In this document: positions 1 through 8,046 of the stretch, piece by piece
Layout: every line of letters begins with the position of its first letter
How positions within the stretch are numbered: position 1 is the stretch's first letter
Assembly (NCBI GenBank): GCA_022705425.1
Contig: JAKJEM010000002.1
Span: forward strand, 16,690 to 79,166
Direction of reading: 5' to 3'
DNA length: 62,477 nt
DNA from: Planctomycetota bacterium
GTDB lineage: Bacteria; Planctomycetota; Brocadiia; CAIUPP01
Position numbers and translations under genes: made by a program
The notes under the pieces: generated by a model
What the model saw: only the letters and a program-made list of their open reading frames with translations
Databases searched by the model: none
Told to the model about the DNA's origin: nothing

Positions 1-2
1 AA

Positions 3-380
3 ACGAAGGAGGACCAGCGCAAGGGGTTCGACATCAAGATGGCCATGATGCCGATCGTGGACTTCGCGCGCGTTTACGCGCTGAAACACGCCATCCCGGC
101 GACGAACACCCTGGAGCGCCTGACGGGACTGCGGGCGGCGGGGGTGCTGACGGCCCCGGATCACGGCGAGATTTCCCAGGTTTACACGGAGATGATGCGC
201 GTGCGCATCGCCTGTCAACTCGACGCGCTGGCGGAGGGTCGAAGACCGGACAATCTGGTGGAGTTGCGCCGCCTGACACACCTTCAGCGCCGGACGTTGC
301 GCGAGTGCTTCGAGCAGGTGCGCGTCTATCAGGGGCGTCTCGCGCGCGAGTTTGCCGGCGGCGGCGAGGGGGTGCGGTGA
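3..380 (+). CDS. DUF294-type putative nucleotidyltransferase, C-terminal part (5' truncated by window)
   Basis: The reading frame is open from the window edge, so the gene starts upstream; the ATG at 39 is internal. The visible 125 residues match the helical C-terminal substrate-binding domain of DUF294 proteins (CBS-domain/nucleotidyltransferase proteins of the PII-uridylyltransferase superfamily): 'IVDFARVYALKH', 'NTLERL', and 'GRRPDN' followed by a 'LRRLTHLQRRTLRECFEQV' helix. In this family the segment follows cyclic-nucleotide-binding, CBS and nucleotidyltransferase domains, none of which is inside the window. Its stop overlaps the next start (GTGA), suggesting translational coupling to the phosphoesterase. 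The substrate is unknown. Confidence 0.75.
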   Translation, partial: TKEDQRKGFDIKMAMMPIVDFARVYALKHAIPATNTLERLTGLRAAGVLTAPDHGEISQVYTEMMRVRIACQLDALAEGRRPDNLVELRRLTHLQRRTLRECFEQVRVYQGRLAREFAGGGEGVR

Positions 381-1099
381 TTCTGCTGCTCAGCGACGTT
401 CACACCCTCTTCGCCGTGGTGAACGCGCAGATCGAGCACGCGGAGCGACGTCTTGGGCGGCCCCTGGCGGCGGCCGTCGTTCTGGGGGATATGGGACTGT
501 TCGAGCCGGAACTGCGGCGCTTCTTCCGGCGCGAGGGGCAGCGCTTCGCGCGACCGGTCTTCTTCCTCGAGGGGAATCACGAGGACTTCGACCTTTTCGA
601 GCACCTCATCGGGAAGTACGCGGAGTTCTTCACCTATCTGCCCCGGGGGTCGCCGCGCGAAATAGACGGGCACCGGATCGTGGCCCTGGGCGGCTCGGCC
701 TACATGGACCCGGCCGCCACGCCGCCCAAGGCGGTGATCGCGCCGGAGGACATTGAGACGTGCCTGCGCCTGCCGTCCTCGGCGGGGCGGGTGATCCTGT
801 CGCACGATTGTCCGGCGGGGATCGGCGTCCCGAACACGCCGGGATTCGAGGGTTACGGGCCGCCGGGCTTCCGGGGCGGCGAGCGGCTGGCGGCGCACTT
901 CAAGCCGAAGCTGTGGTTCTTCGGCCATCATCACAAGTGGTTCGACCGGACGACCGGGGGGACGCGGTACGTGGGACTGCCGCAGAGCTGGGAGGGGTAC
1001 GCGCTCCTCGATCCGCACCGGACCCTGCGGCTGGTGCGGCACGCGGTGAACGTGGATCGTCCGTTCCTGCCGGGACTGCTGAAGATGCTGGGGTTCTGA
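377..1099 (+). CDS. Calcineurin-like metallophosphoesterase
   Basis: A 240-residue protein with the full set of calcineurin-type metal-binding motifs: 'SDVH' near residue 6, 'LGDMG' near 38, 'EGNHED' near 70, 'SHDCP' near 140 and 'FGHHH' near 180. The start is taken as GTG 377, which overlaps the upstream stop as GTGA and is followed at once by the first beta strand (ILLLSDVH); longer in-frame starts read back through the previous gene. It is probably a cytoplasmic dimetal phosphatase or phosphodiesterase. The substrate cannot be read from sequence. Coupling to a DUF294 protein hints at nucleotide or protein-nucleotidylation chemistry, but that is inference. Confidence 0.85.
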   Translation: MILLLSDVHTLFAVVNAQIEHAERRLGRPLAAAVVLGDMGLFEPELRRFFRREGQRFARPVFFLEGNHEDFDLFEHLIGKYAEFFTYLPRGSPREIDGHRIVALGGSAYMDPAATPPKAVIAPEDIETCLRLPSSAGRVILSHDCPAGIGVPNTPGFEGYGPPGFRGGERLAAHFKPKLWFFGHHHKWFDRTTGGTRYVGLPQSWEGYALLDPHRTLRLVRHAVNVDRPFLPGLLKMLGF

Positions 1100-1102
1100 G
1101 CG

Positions 1103-1762
1103 TCAGTAAGAGAACCAGCGCATCAGCTCGCGGACGACCAGGTCGTGCCCGGCGCGGTTGGGGTGGTTGGTCCAGGAGAGGAGGTCGGTCAGGTCGCCGG
1201 TTCGCTGGTGCGCGTCGAAGGCGGCCAGGCTGTCGGCCAGGCCGATGCCGTACTCGGCGGCCAGGGCGCGCACCTGTTCGGCGTGCTCACGCAGGGGCCG
1301 GCGCTCTTCCTCGGGGGCGTCGGGGCGTTGGGTTCTGTCGGCGGTGGGGGTGAGGAGGATGACCTTGACGTTGCGGGCGAGGGCCGCTTCGATCATCGCG
1401 CGCCAGGCGCGTCCGGCGGCGTCGAGTCCCTGCTGGCGGTCGTTCAGGGCGTAGTCCAGCGTGACGACGTCGGGGCGATGGGGGAGGACCTCCTTCTGGA
1501 AGCGTGCGGCGCCGCCGGCGGAGTTCTCGCCGCCGATGGCGGTCACAATCACGTTGACAACGGCATAAGGGAAGCGGTGCTTGAGGGCGGCGAAGAGGAG
1601 GTGAGGATAGGCGTTGAGGGCGTCCACAACGGGGGTGGCGAAGTACCCGGCCGGGACGCTGTGGCCGTGGCAGAGGATGTTGACGGCGCGGTTCTGCGGC
1701 CAGTGGGCCTTCAGGGCGGCCACAACGTCGCCCAGATAGGCGCGGCGGTCGGGCAGGGGCAT
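1103..1762 (-). CDS. SGNH/GDSL-family hydrolase
   Basis: A 219-residue protein of the SGNH esterase/lipase fold. Block I is 'GHSVPAGYF' (catalytic Ser), block II Gly is in 'IGGENSAGG' with the block III Asn, 'DYALND' resembles the GxND block, and 'NHPNRAGH' near the C-terminus supplies the His of block V. I chose ATG 1762 because GGTGGAG lies 7 nt upstream and the upstream extension looks non-coding. No signal peptide is visible. Family members deacylate sugars, lipids or carbohydrate esters; the substrate is unknown. It converges on the phosphoesterase gene with a 3-nt gap. Confidence 0.8.
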   Translation of the reverse strand: MPLPDRRAYLGDVVAALKAHWPQNRAVNILCHGHSVPAGYFATPVVDALNAYPHLLFAALKHRFPYAVVNVIVTAIGGENSAGGAARFQKEVLPHRPDVVTLDYALNDRQQGLDAAGRAWRAMIEAALARNVKVILLTPTADRTQRPDAPEEERRPLREHAEQVRALAAEYGIGLADSLAAFDAHQRTGDLTDLLSWTNHPNRAGHDLVVRELMRWFSY

Positions 1763-1874
1763 GGCGGTCTCCACCAATCGGAGTTCGCGGTACGGACGGG
1801 TGCGCCCGCTGGCGCAACGGGAGCATTCTGGCCCCCGCAGGGGGTGGAATGCAAGCGACCGATCTGTCGGCGAT

Positions 1875-1903
1875 TTGAAAAGAGGGACCAAAAGCGGTAT
1901 ACA
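1875..1903 (+). promoter_or_regulatory. Sigma70-type promoter for the citrate synthase operon
   Basis: TTGAAA (1875-1880), a 17-nt spacer and TATACA (1898-1903) form a near-consensus promoter in an AT-richer patch. Transcription would start near 1910, giving a leader of about 140 nt before the citrate synthase start. The gaps downstream are small enough that this could drive genes up to gspJ. Confidence 0.65.
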
Positions 1904-2053
1904 TGACTTTTCAAGTCACCGAAGCGGCGCGGCGCCCCGGCGTTCTCCGCTTCGCGGTCCTCGCGCCGGCCCCTTTGCGGCGAACGCGGGCCGGTCACAC
2001 AGGCAGCGCAGAGAGCCGGTCGGGTGTTGCCCGGCGCGGGCGGGAGGTGGAAG

Positions 2054-3196
2054 ATGGAGCAGGCGAAGGAAGACAAGGTCGTTGTCCGGGGTCTGGAAGG
2101 CGTGGTGGCCGGCGAGACGCGGATCAGTCACGTGGATGGAGCGAACGGCCAGCTCTATTACGACGGTTACAACCTGGACGAACTGGCGGGGCGGACCAGC
2201 TTCGCCGAGACGATCTACCTGATGTGGTACGGCAAGCTGCCGACGCCGGCGGAGTTGCGGTCGCTGCGGTCGCGCCTGGTGGCCGAGATGCGCCTGCCCA
2301 CGCAGATCGTGACGATGATCCAGTTGACGCCGCCGGGGGCGCACCCGATGTGCGTGCTGCGCACGATCGTTTCCGCGCTGGGGATGTTCGACCCGGACGT
2401 GGAGGACATGTCGGACGAGGCGAACGAGCGCAAGGCGTTGCGCCTGACCGCGCAGGTGCCCACGATCATCGCCGATCTGCACCGGGTGCGCACCGGCCAG
2501 CCGCTGCTTTCGCCGGACCCCAAGCTGGGCTTCGCGGCCAACTTCCTGTACATGTTCCGCGGCGCCACGCCGGACGCGGTGGAGGAGAAGGCCTTCGACC
2601 TGACGCTGATGCTGCACGCCGACCACGGGATGAACGCCTCGACCTTCGCCGGGCGGGTCACGGTGAGCACGCTGGCGGACCTGCACTCGGGGCTGACCTC
2701 GGCTCTCGGCACGCTCAAGGGTCCGCTGCACGGCGGGGCGAACGAGCGGGTGATGGAGATGCTGATGGACATCGAGCATCCCGACGTGGTCGAGTCGTAC
2801 ATCCAGGGGATGCTGGAGAACAAGCAGCGGGTGATGGGCTTCGGGCACCGGGTGTACAAGACGGAAGACCCGCGGGCGCGTCACCTCAGGGGGATGTCGA
2901 AGCAGCTTTGCGAGCGCGCGAAGGTCCCGCACCTGTATGAGATCTCGGAGCGGATCGAGCGGATCGTCAAGGAACGCAAGGGCATCTATCCCAACGTGGA
3001 CTTCTACTCCGCCACGGTGCAGCATGCGCTGCGGATCCCGAAGGAGTACTTTACGACGATCTTCGCGGCGGCGCGGACGCCGGGCTGGCTGGCGCACATG
3101 CGCGAGCAACTGGCGGACAACCGCCTCATCCGCCCGACCTCGCGCTACACCGGCCGGTACGACCTGAAGTGGGTTCCGCCGGAGCAGCGGACGTAA
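2054..3196 (+). CDS. gltA: Citrate synthase (short, type II-like form)
   Basis: Condenses oxaloacetate and acetyl-CoA to citrate in the cytoplasm. The 380-residue length fits the compact archaeal/Gram-positive-type enzyme rather than the roughly 430-residue NADH-regulated E. coli form. Active-site residues are present: His in 'LHGGAN' (about 224), His in 'GFGHRVYK' (about 264) and Asp in 'PNVDFYSAT' (about 315). The start is ATG 2054, with GGAGG about 8 nt upstream; a longer in-frame start at 2024 lacks a ribosome binding site. A 2-methylcitrate synthase role cannot be excluded, since the families are hard to separate by motif. It is the first gene of a long plus-strand run, 17 nt ahead of lysS. 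Confidence 0.92.
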   Translation: MEQAKEDKVVVRGLEGVVAGETRISHVDGANGQLYYDGYNLDELAGRTSFAETIYLMWYGKLPTPAELRSLRSRLVAEMRLPTQIVTMIQLTPPGAHPMCVLRTIVSALGMFDPDVEDMSDEANERKALRLTAQVPTIIADLHRVRTGQPLLSPDPKLGFAANFLYMFRGATPDAVEEKAFDLTLMLHADHGMNASTFAGRVTVSTLADLHSGLTSALGTLKGPLHGGANERVMEMLMDIEHPDVVESYIQGMLENKQRVMGFGHRVYKTEDPRARHLRGMSKQLCERAKVPHLYEISERIERIVKERKGIYPNVDFYSATVQHALRIPKEYFTTIFAAARTPGWLAHMREQLADNRLIRPTSRYTGRYDLKWVPPEQRT

Positions 3197-3213
3197 CGAG
3201 AAGGAGAGTGGCG

Positions 3214-4632
3214 GTGGAAGACCGATTCGAGGCGGAGCGCCTGCGGAAGCTGGACGCGATTCGGGCCAAGGGCATTGATCCGTACGGTTCGCGCTATGAG
3301 AACACGGAGCCGATCGCCGGCCTTCTGGACGGAGGCGCGGAGGGCCGCCGGGTCCGCATCGCCGGGCGGATGCTGGCGGCGCGGAACTTCGGCAAGGCCG
3401 CCTTCATCAACGTGAGCGACGCGACCGGACGCATTCAGGTCTATGTCCGCAAGGACGCCGTGGGCGACGCGGCCTTCGATCTCTTCCAGCTTCTGGACCT
3501 GGGCGACCTCCTCGGCGTGGAGGGGGAACTCGGCCGCAGCAAGACGGGGGAGATCACCGTATTCGCGGCGTCATTGCGCGTGTTGAGCAAGGCGCTGCTG
3601 CCGCCGCCGGAGAAGTGGCACGGGCTGCGGGACGTGGAGACGCGATACCGCCAGCGCTACGTGGACCTCTTCGCGAACCCGGACGTGATGAAGACCTTCC
3701 GGCAGCGGGCGCGGATCATCGCTCGGCTGCGGCGCTATCTCGACGAACGCGGCTTCCTCGAAGTCGAAACGCCGATGATGCAGTCCATCCCCGGCGGCGC
3801 GGCGGCGCGCCCCTTCGTCACCCACCACAACACGCTGGACATGGACCTCTACCTGCGCGTGTCGCCGGAGCTCTTCCTCAAGCGCCTGCTCGTGGGCGGA
3901 ATGGAGCGCGTGTACGAGATCAACCGGAACTTCCGCAACGAGGGGATCAGCACGCGGCACAACCCCGAGTTCACGATGATGGAGGCGTACCAGGCCTACG
4001 GGAACCTCGAAGACATGATGACCCTGGCGGAGGGGATGATCGCGTCCGCGCTCGACGAAATCCACCCGACGCGCGAGATTCCCTTCGGCGAACGGACGCT
4101 CAACTTCACGGCGCCGTGGGCGCGGCGGCGCTGGAACGACCTGCTGAAGGAATACGCGGGCGTCGGGATCGAGGATGAGGCGGGTCTCCGGCGGCGCGCG
4201 ACCGAACTCGGGCGCGACGCCGGCGGCGACAAGGCCGCCGTGGCCGACCGCCTCTTCGAGCACTGCGTCGAACACCAGCTGATCCAGCCGACGTTTGTGG
4301 TGGACTACCCGATCGCGCTGTGTCCGCTGACCAAGGCGCGGACGGACACCCCGGACTTCGCGGAGCGTTTCGAGCTCTACATCTCCGGCATGGAATGCGC
4401 GAACGCCTATACCGAACTCAACGACCCCCTCGACCAGGAGCGCCGCTTCCGCGCGCAAATCCAGCAGGCCGAAGGCGAGGTGCGCACCGTGGACGAGGAC
4501 TTCGTGCGCGCCCTCAAGTACGGCATGCCCCCCGCCGGCGGCCTGGGCGTGGGAATTGACCGCATCGTCATGCTGCTGACGAACTCGCCGTGCATCCGCG
4601 ACGTGATCCTTTTCCCGCTGATGCGGACGTAG
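3214..4632 (+). CDS. lysS: Lysyl-tRNA synthetase, class II
   Basis: Charges tRNA-Lys with lysine. The 472-residue protein has an N-terminal OB-fold anticodon-binding domain (about 40-140) and a class II catalytic domain with motif 2 'FRNEGISTRHNPEFTMME' near residue 240 and motif 3 'GLGVGIDRIVML' near 443. GTG 3214 is the likely start: AAGGAG at 3201-3206 sits 7 nt before it, whereas GTG 3208 would be too close. The protein is slightly shorter than the usual 490-505 residues because the N-terminal extension is brief. Gaps of 17 nt upstream and 4 nt downstream place it in one transcript with its neighbours. Confidence 0.96.
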   Translation: MEDRFEAERLRKLDAIRAKGIDPYGSRYENTEPIAGLLDGGAEGRRVRIAGRMLAARNFGKAAFINVSDATGRIQVYVRKDAVGDAAFDLFQLLDLGDLLGVEGELGRSKTGEITVFAASLRVLSKALLPPPEKWHGLRDVETRYRQRYVDLFANPDVMKTFRQRARIIARLRRYLDERGFLEVETPMMQSIPGGAAARPFVTHHNTLDMDLYLRVSPELFLKRLLVGGMERVYEINRNFRNEGISTRHNPEFTMMEAYQAYGNLEDMMTLAEGMIASALDEIHPTREIPFGERTLNFTAPWARRRWNDLLKEYAGVGIEDEAGLRRRATELGRDAGGDKAAVADRLFEHCVEHQLIQPTFVVDYPIALCPLTKARTDTPDFAERFELYISGMECANAYTELNDPLDQERRFRAQIQQAEGEVRTVDEDFVRALKYGMPPAGGLGVGIDRIVMLLTNSPCIRDVILFPLMRT

Positions 4633-4636
4633 CGCC

Positions 4637-4954
4637 ATGACCGTGATCGTTCCGCACAACCTTGCGCCGGAAGAGGCGCTGGCGCGCATTCGGGGGATGC
4701 TGGCGCGCCTGCGCGCGCGGCACGCCGACAAGGTCAGCCACATGCGCGAGGAGTGGAGCGCCGACGGCGGACGCTTCGCCCTGACGGTGATGGGGATGCC
4801 CGTGCAGGGGCGCATCGTCGTGCAGGCCGGCCAGGCGCGCGTGGACGGCCAACTGCCCTTTGCGGCGATGTTCTTCCAGGGCCGCATCGAGCAGGCGATC
4901 CGCGAGGCCGCCGTCGAAGCGCTGGCGACGCCCGCGTCGGACACGAACGCATAG
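4637..4954 (+). CDS. Polyhydroxyalkanoic-acid-system-like small protein
   Basis: A 105-residue protein resembling the PHA_gran_rgn/polyhydroxyalkanoic acid system family: N-terminal 'PHNLAPEEALARI', a helical 'RLRARHADK' stretch, a central 'GMPVQGRIVVQ' strand pair and the terminal 'LPFAAMFFQGRIEQAI' signature. Despite the family name, members occur in genomes without PHA synthesis and their function is not settled; no PHA synthase lies in this window. It begins 4 nt after lysS, so it is probably cotranscribed. The fold prediction is reasonable; any role in polymer granules would be speculation. Confidence 0.65.
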   Translation: MTVIVPHNLAPEEALARIRGMLARLRARHADKVSHMREEWSADGGRFALTVMGMPVQGRIVVQAGQARVDGQLPFAAMFFQGRIEQAIREAAVEALATPASDTNA

Positions 4955-5011
4955 CCCGGACGGCGGCCCCGGCGCGCCGGGCGACTCGTGCTCCATCTCA
5001 GGAGGTCGTCC

Positions 5012-6085
5012 ATGGCCTACCCCGGCGTTCACGAGGACTTCCGCACACTGGCTCGCGGCGGCACACCCACGCGCGTGCCCTTCTTCGCCATCAGCCAGGA
5101 ATTCGACGCCCGCCGGTACGGGGTCAGCTACGCCGAGTACCTGTCCTCCGCCGACACGCTCTTCCGGGCGCAGGCGGCGGCCGTGCGCGCGCTCGACTAC
5201 GACTGGGTCCTCCTCCAACTGCATGACGGCCTGGAGTTCGAGCCCTTGGGACTGGAGGTTCGGGGCGGGGGGAACATCCTGCCGGGGATCTTCTCCCATC
5301 TGCCGCTGACAGCGGAGGCGGTGCGCGGTCTGCGCGTGCCCGACTTCGCCGCCTGCCCGCAGATTCGCGTGCTGCTCGAAGCGCTCCGGCGGACGAAGGC
5401 GGAGTTCGGCGACGAGGTGATCGTGCTGGGCCGGATCGCAGCGCCCTTCACCGCGGCGGTCCTCTGCCACGGCATCGAGAACAGCCTGATGGCCCTGAGC
5501 GATCCGGCGTCGCTCGACGTGCTGCGGCGGACAACGGAGTTCTTCGCGCGGCTGGAAAGGGCCTTCGCCGAAGAGCAGGCGGCGTGGGGCGCCGACGGAA
5601 TGTGGTGCGGCGACTGCCTGGCCTCGTCGAAACTCATCTCGCCCGCCCTGCATCGGCGCATGGCTTTCGACGCGAACGTGGAGCTGATTGCCGCCCTGAA
5701 GTCGCGCGGGCAGAGTGTCTTCTATGAACCGGCGGACGATGATCCAGGTTTCATGAGGATCTACGCGGAGGAGGGGATTGATGCGATCAACGTCGGCATT
5801 GCGCTGGACATCGTCGAGGGCAAGCGTGCGCTCGACGGGCGAGCCGGGGCGCTGGGGAACCTCGACGCAATCCGGTTCCTGCAGCACGCCACCCCCGAGG
5901 CAACCGCCGCCGAGGTCGAACGGATCGTGACGGCGGGGAAGGCCGGCGGCGGATACGCTTTTTGCACTGACAGCATCCCCCGCGACGCAACGGAAGAGAA
6001 CATGCGGGCGATGGCGGAGACGGTGCGGCGGTGTGGGCGGTACGAACGCAAGAGCGCAAAGGGGGGGAGCGCACGATGCGGCTGA
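5012..6085 (+). CDS. Uroporphyrinogen decarboxylase-superfamily protein (methyltransferase-like)
   Basis: A 357-residue TIM-barrel protein of the UroD/MtaA/CmuA superfamily, recognisable by the C-terminal pattern 'GALGNLDA' ... 'GGGYAFCTDSIPRDA' and the central 'FFARLERAFAEEQAAWGADG' segment. ATG 5012 follows AGGAGG at 5000-5005. In zinc-dependent corrinoid:CoM-type methyltransferases an H-x-C pair follows the central barrel strand; here the equivalent stretch reads 'VFYEPADDD', so that pair is absent while the late Cys (in 'FCTDS') remains. It is therefore not a canonical MtaA and probably not HemE. A corrinoid protein is encoded about 14 kb away at 20.5 kb. The stop overlaps the next start by 10 nt. 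Confidence 0.75.
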   Translation: MAYPGVHEDFRTLARGGTPTRVPFFAISQEFDARRYGVSYAEYLSSADTLFRAQAAAVRALDYDWVLLQLHDGLEFEPLGLEVRGGGNILPGIFSHLPLTAEAVRGLRVPDFAACPQIRVLLEALRRTKAEFGDEVIVLGRIAAPFTAAVLCHGIENSLMALSDPASLDVLRRTTEFFARLERAFAEEQAAWGADGMWCGDCLASSKLISPALHRRMAFDANVELIAALKSRGQSVFYEPADDDPGFMRIYAEEGIDAINVGIALDIVEGKRALDGRAGALGNLDAIRFLQHATPEATAAEVERIVTAGKAGGGYAFCTDSIPRDATEENMRAMAETVRRCGRYERKSAKGGSARCG

Positions 6086-6654
6086 TCCGGGAGCGTGTGG
6101 CGGCGCTGGGGGCGATTCGCGCCGGCTTCGCGGACCTTCGGGGGCTGCCGGAGGCGGCGCGCGGCGGCTTTGCGGGGGCGGTGGCGCTGGCGGCGGCGAT
6201 CGCGGCGACGGCGGCGGTAGGCGGGGCTCGGGCCGTTTCGGCGGCGCAGGCGGAACGGGCGGCGCTCGAGGCGCGGCAACGCGCAGCCTTTGCGGAAACG
6301 ACGGGCCTGACGAATGCGCGTCCGACCTTCATTCAGATGGAGGCCGCGCTGAAGCAGGCGCGCGAGTCGGCGCGGCGCGGACCGGGGGGGAGCGGCGTGT
6401 CGGCTCTTCTGCGGTGGGCCGACCTGATGCGGCTGGCGCCCGACGGCGCGTCGGTGCGCTTCGATTCGATAGACATCAGCCCGCGGCGGCTGATCTTTGC
6501 CGCGCGGGTCCAGAACACGGCGACGGCGGAGCGCCTGAGAGCGGGCGTGGAGGGTTCGTCGCGCTTTGCGGTCAACGGGTATCATCTGAGCGTCAAGGCG
6601 GAGGGCGGCTCGACCTTCTACGTGCTGGAAATGGAACTGGGATACAAGCGATGA
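6076..6654 (+). CDS. gspL: GspL-like (short) type II secretion inner-membrane protein
   Basis: A 192-residue bitopic protein: short cytoplasmic N-terminus, one transmembrane helix (about 32-55, Ala/Val-rich), a coiled-coil region and a C-terminal periplasmic ferredoxin-like domain with alternating strands ('VRFDSIDISPRRLIFAAR'). That architecture and its place before gspM match the C-terminal half of GspL (PilN-like). The N-terminal actin-like cytoplasmic domain of classical GspL (about 230 residues) that contacts GspE is missing. ATG 6076 has GGGGGAG upstream. Its stop and the gspM start overlap as ATGA. The gspL assignment rests largely on gene order and topology. Confidence 0.65.
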   Translation: MRLIRERVAALGAIRAGFADLRGLPEAARGGFAGAVALAAAIAATAAVGGARAVSAAQAERAALEARQRAAFAETTGLTNARPTFIQMEAALKQARESARRGPGGSGVSALLRWADLMRLAPDGASVRFDSIDISPRRLIFAARVQNTATAERLRAGVEGSSRFAVNGYHLSVKAEGGSTFYVLEMELGYKR

Positions 6655-7163
6655 GCGCGCGGGACTGGGCGCGGGAACGTCCGTGGACGCTGTGCGGCGC
6701 GGCGGCGCTGGCGGTGGCGGCAGTGGCCGCGATGGCACTGTGGGCGCGCGCGGCGGAGGTACGCGACCGGGTGGGGCGGCTGCGCGGGGACGTGGAGCGG
6801 ATGGAACGCATCGCCGAAGAGTGCCGGGAGTTGCGCGCGGTCGCCACCCCGCCGAAGACGGGGGGGCAGCCGCTGACGCTGGGGGCGGTGGAGCGGGTGG
6901 CGCGAGAGCGGCGGGTGGCGGAGGCGCTGACGGACCGAAGCGCCGCGCCGGTGCGGGGGAGCGACGGCACGGTGGAGCAGACGGTGAAACTGAGCGTCGC
7001 CGGCGTGACGCCGGGAGCGCTTGCGGGCTTCCTGTACGGCGTGGAACAGATAGACCCGGCGGTGCGGGTGCGGGAGTTGCGCATCGCGGCGAGCCGCAAG
7101 CAGCCGGGAACGGTGGACGCGAGTGTGGTGATAGCGGCCCATGAAAAACCGCCGACGAAATGA
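6651..7163 (+). CDS. gspM: GspM/PilO-like type II secretion protein
   Basis: A 170-residue bitopic inner-membrane protein with one N-terminal transmembrane helix (about 13-32), a charged coiled coil ('RDRVGRLRGDVERMERI') and a C-terminal ferredoxin-like domain. GspM proteins have this layout and dimerise with GspL in the inner-membrane platform. Sequence similarity within the family is low, so the call depends on topology and position between the GspL-like gene and gspK. It starts inside the preceding stop (ATGA) and overlaps gspK by 23 nt. Confidence 0.65.
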   Translation: MSARDWARERPWTLCGAAALAVAAVAAMALWARAAEVRDRVGRLRGDVERMERIAEECRELRAVATPPKTGGQPLTLGAVERVARERRVAEALTDRSAAPVRGSDGTVEQTVKLSVAGVTPGALAGFLYGVEQIDPAVRVRELRIAASRKQPGTVDASVVIAAHEKPPTK

Positions 7164-8046
7164 GCGTGCTGTGGCGCTGATCCTGACGGTGCTGGTGCTG
7201 AGCATCCTGGTGATCCTGGGGTTCGCGCTCAGCTACGGCGCCGGAGTGTCGGCGGGCGCGGCTCGGAACGCCCGTGCGGCGTTCGTGTCCGCGGCGGCGG
7301 CGGACGCGGCGCTGGCGTATGCGGCGGCGTTGCTGGCGGAGGACCGCGCGTCCGGCTCGCAGGATGACCTGGGCGAAGGCTGGGCGCGCGAGGACCTGAC
7401 GGTGACGGTGGGCGGAGAGCACATGGCGCTGAGGATCACCGACGAGAACCGGAAACTGAACGTGAACCGGGCGGCGCTGCCGCCGGCGCAGGCAAAGGAC
7501 CCCGACCTGCGTCCGGCGCTGAAGCGGCTGGTGGTCAACGTCGGCGGGTCGGCGCTGGACTACGAGCGCCTGTGCCGTTGGATCGCCCCCGGCGGCGGGG
7601 GGGGCACAGGGCGCCCGCTGGCGGCGATTGCGGCGCTGGCGTGCGTTCCGGACCTCGACAAGGCGCTGCTGACGGGCAAGAATGAGAAGCCGCCGCTGTC
7701 GGCGGTGCTGACAACGGTGTCGGCGCGGGTGAACGTCAACACGGCGGAGAAGGAAGTGCTTGACGCGCTGTGGGATGACGCGTTGCTGACGGGGAACATT
7801 CTTGGGGCGCGGCGGCAGGCGCCCTTCCGGGACGAGGCGCAGGTGGAGGCGTTTGTGGCGCGGGCGCGAGGGGAGACAGCGGGCGAGGCGCGGACGGCGC
7901 TGCCGGCGGGCGTATCGAGCGATTGGTTCCGGGTGGAGGTTCGGCCTGTCGGCGGGCGCGGCGGGCTTCGGGCGTTGGTGCGCCGGGACGAGGGCGGCAT
8001 CCGGACGCAGAGCGTGACACGCCTTTCTGAGGAGGACGCGCCGTGA
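7141..8046 (+). CDS. gspK: Type II secretion minor pseudopilin GspK
   Basis: A 301-residue protein beginning with a basic leader and a single hydrophobic helix ('VALILTVLVLSILVILGFAL'), followed by the family's conserved 'ITDENRKLNVN' and 'VNVNTAEKEVL' motifs (helix-hairpin-helix-like insert). GspK is the largest minor pseudopilin and sits at the pilus tip with GspI and GspJ. The prepilin cleavage glycine before the hydrophobic helix is not evident in the leader 'MKNRRRNERA', which is unusual but seen in divergent GspK proteins. The stop overlaps the gspD GTG start by 4 nt. Confidence 0.85.
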   Translation: MKNRRRNERAVALILTVLVLSILVILGFALSYGAGVSAGAARNARAAFVSAAAADAALAYAAALLAEDRASGSQDDLGEGWAREDLTVTVGGEHMALRITDENRKLNVNRAALPPAQAKDPDLRPALKRLVVNVGGSALDYERLCRWIAPGGGGGTGRPLAAIAALACVPDLDKALLTGKNEKPPLSAVLTTVSARVNVNTAEKEVLDALWDDALLTGNILGARRQAPFRDEAQVEAFVARARGETAGEARTALPAGVSSDWFRVEVRPVGGRGGLRALVRRDEGGIRTQSVTRLSEEDAP

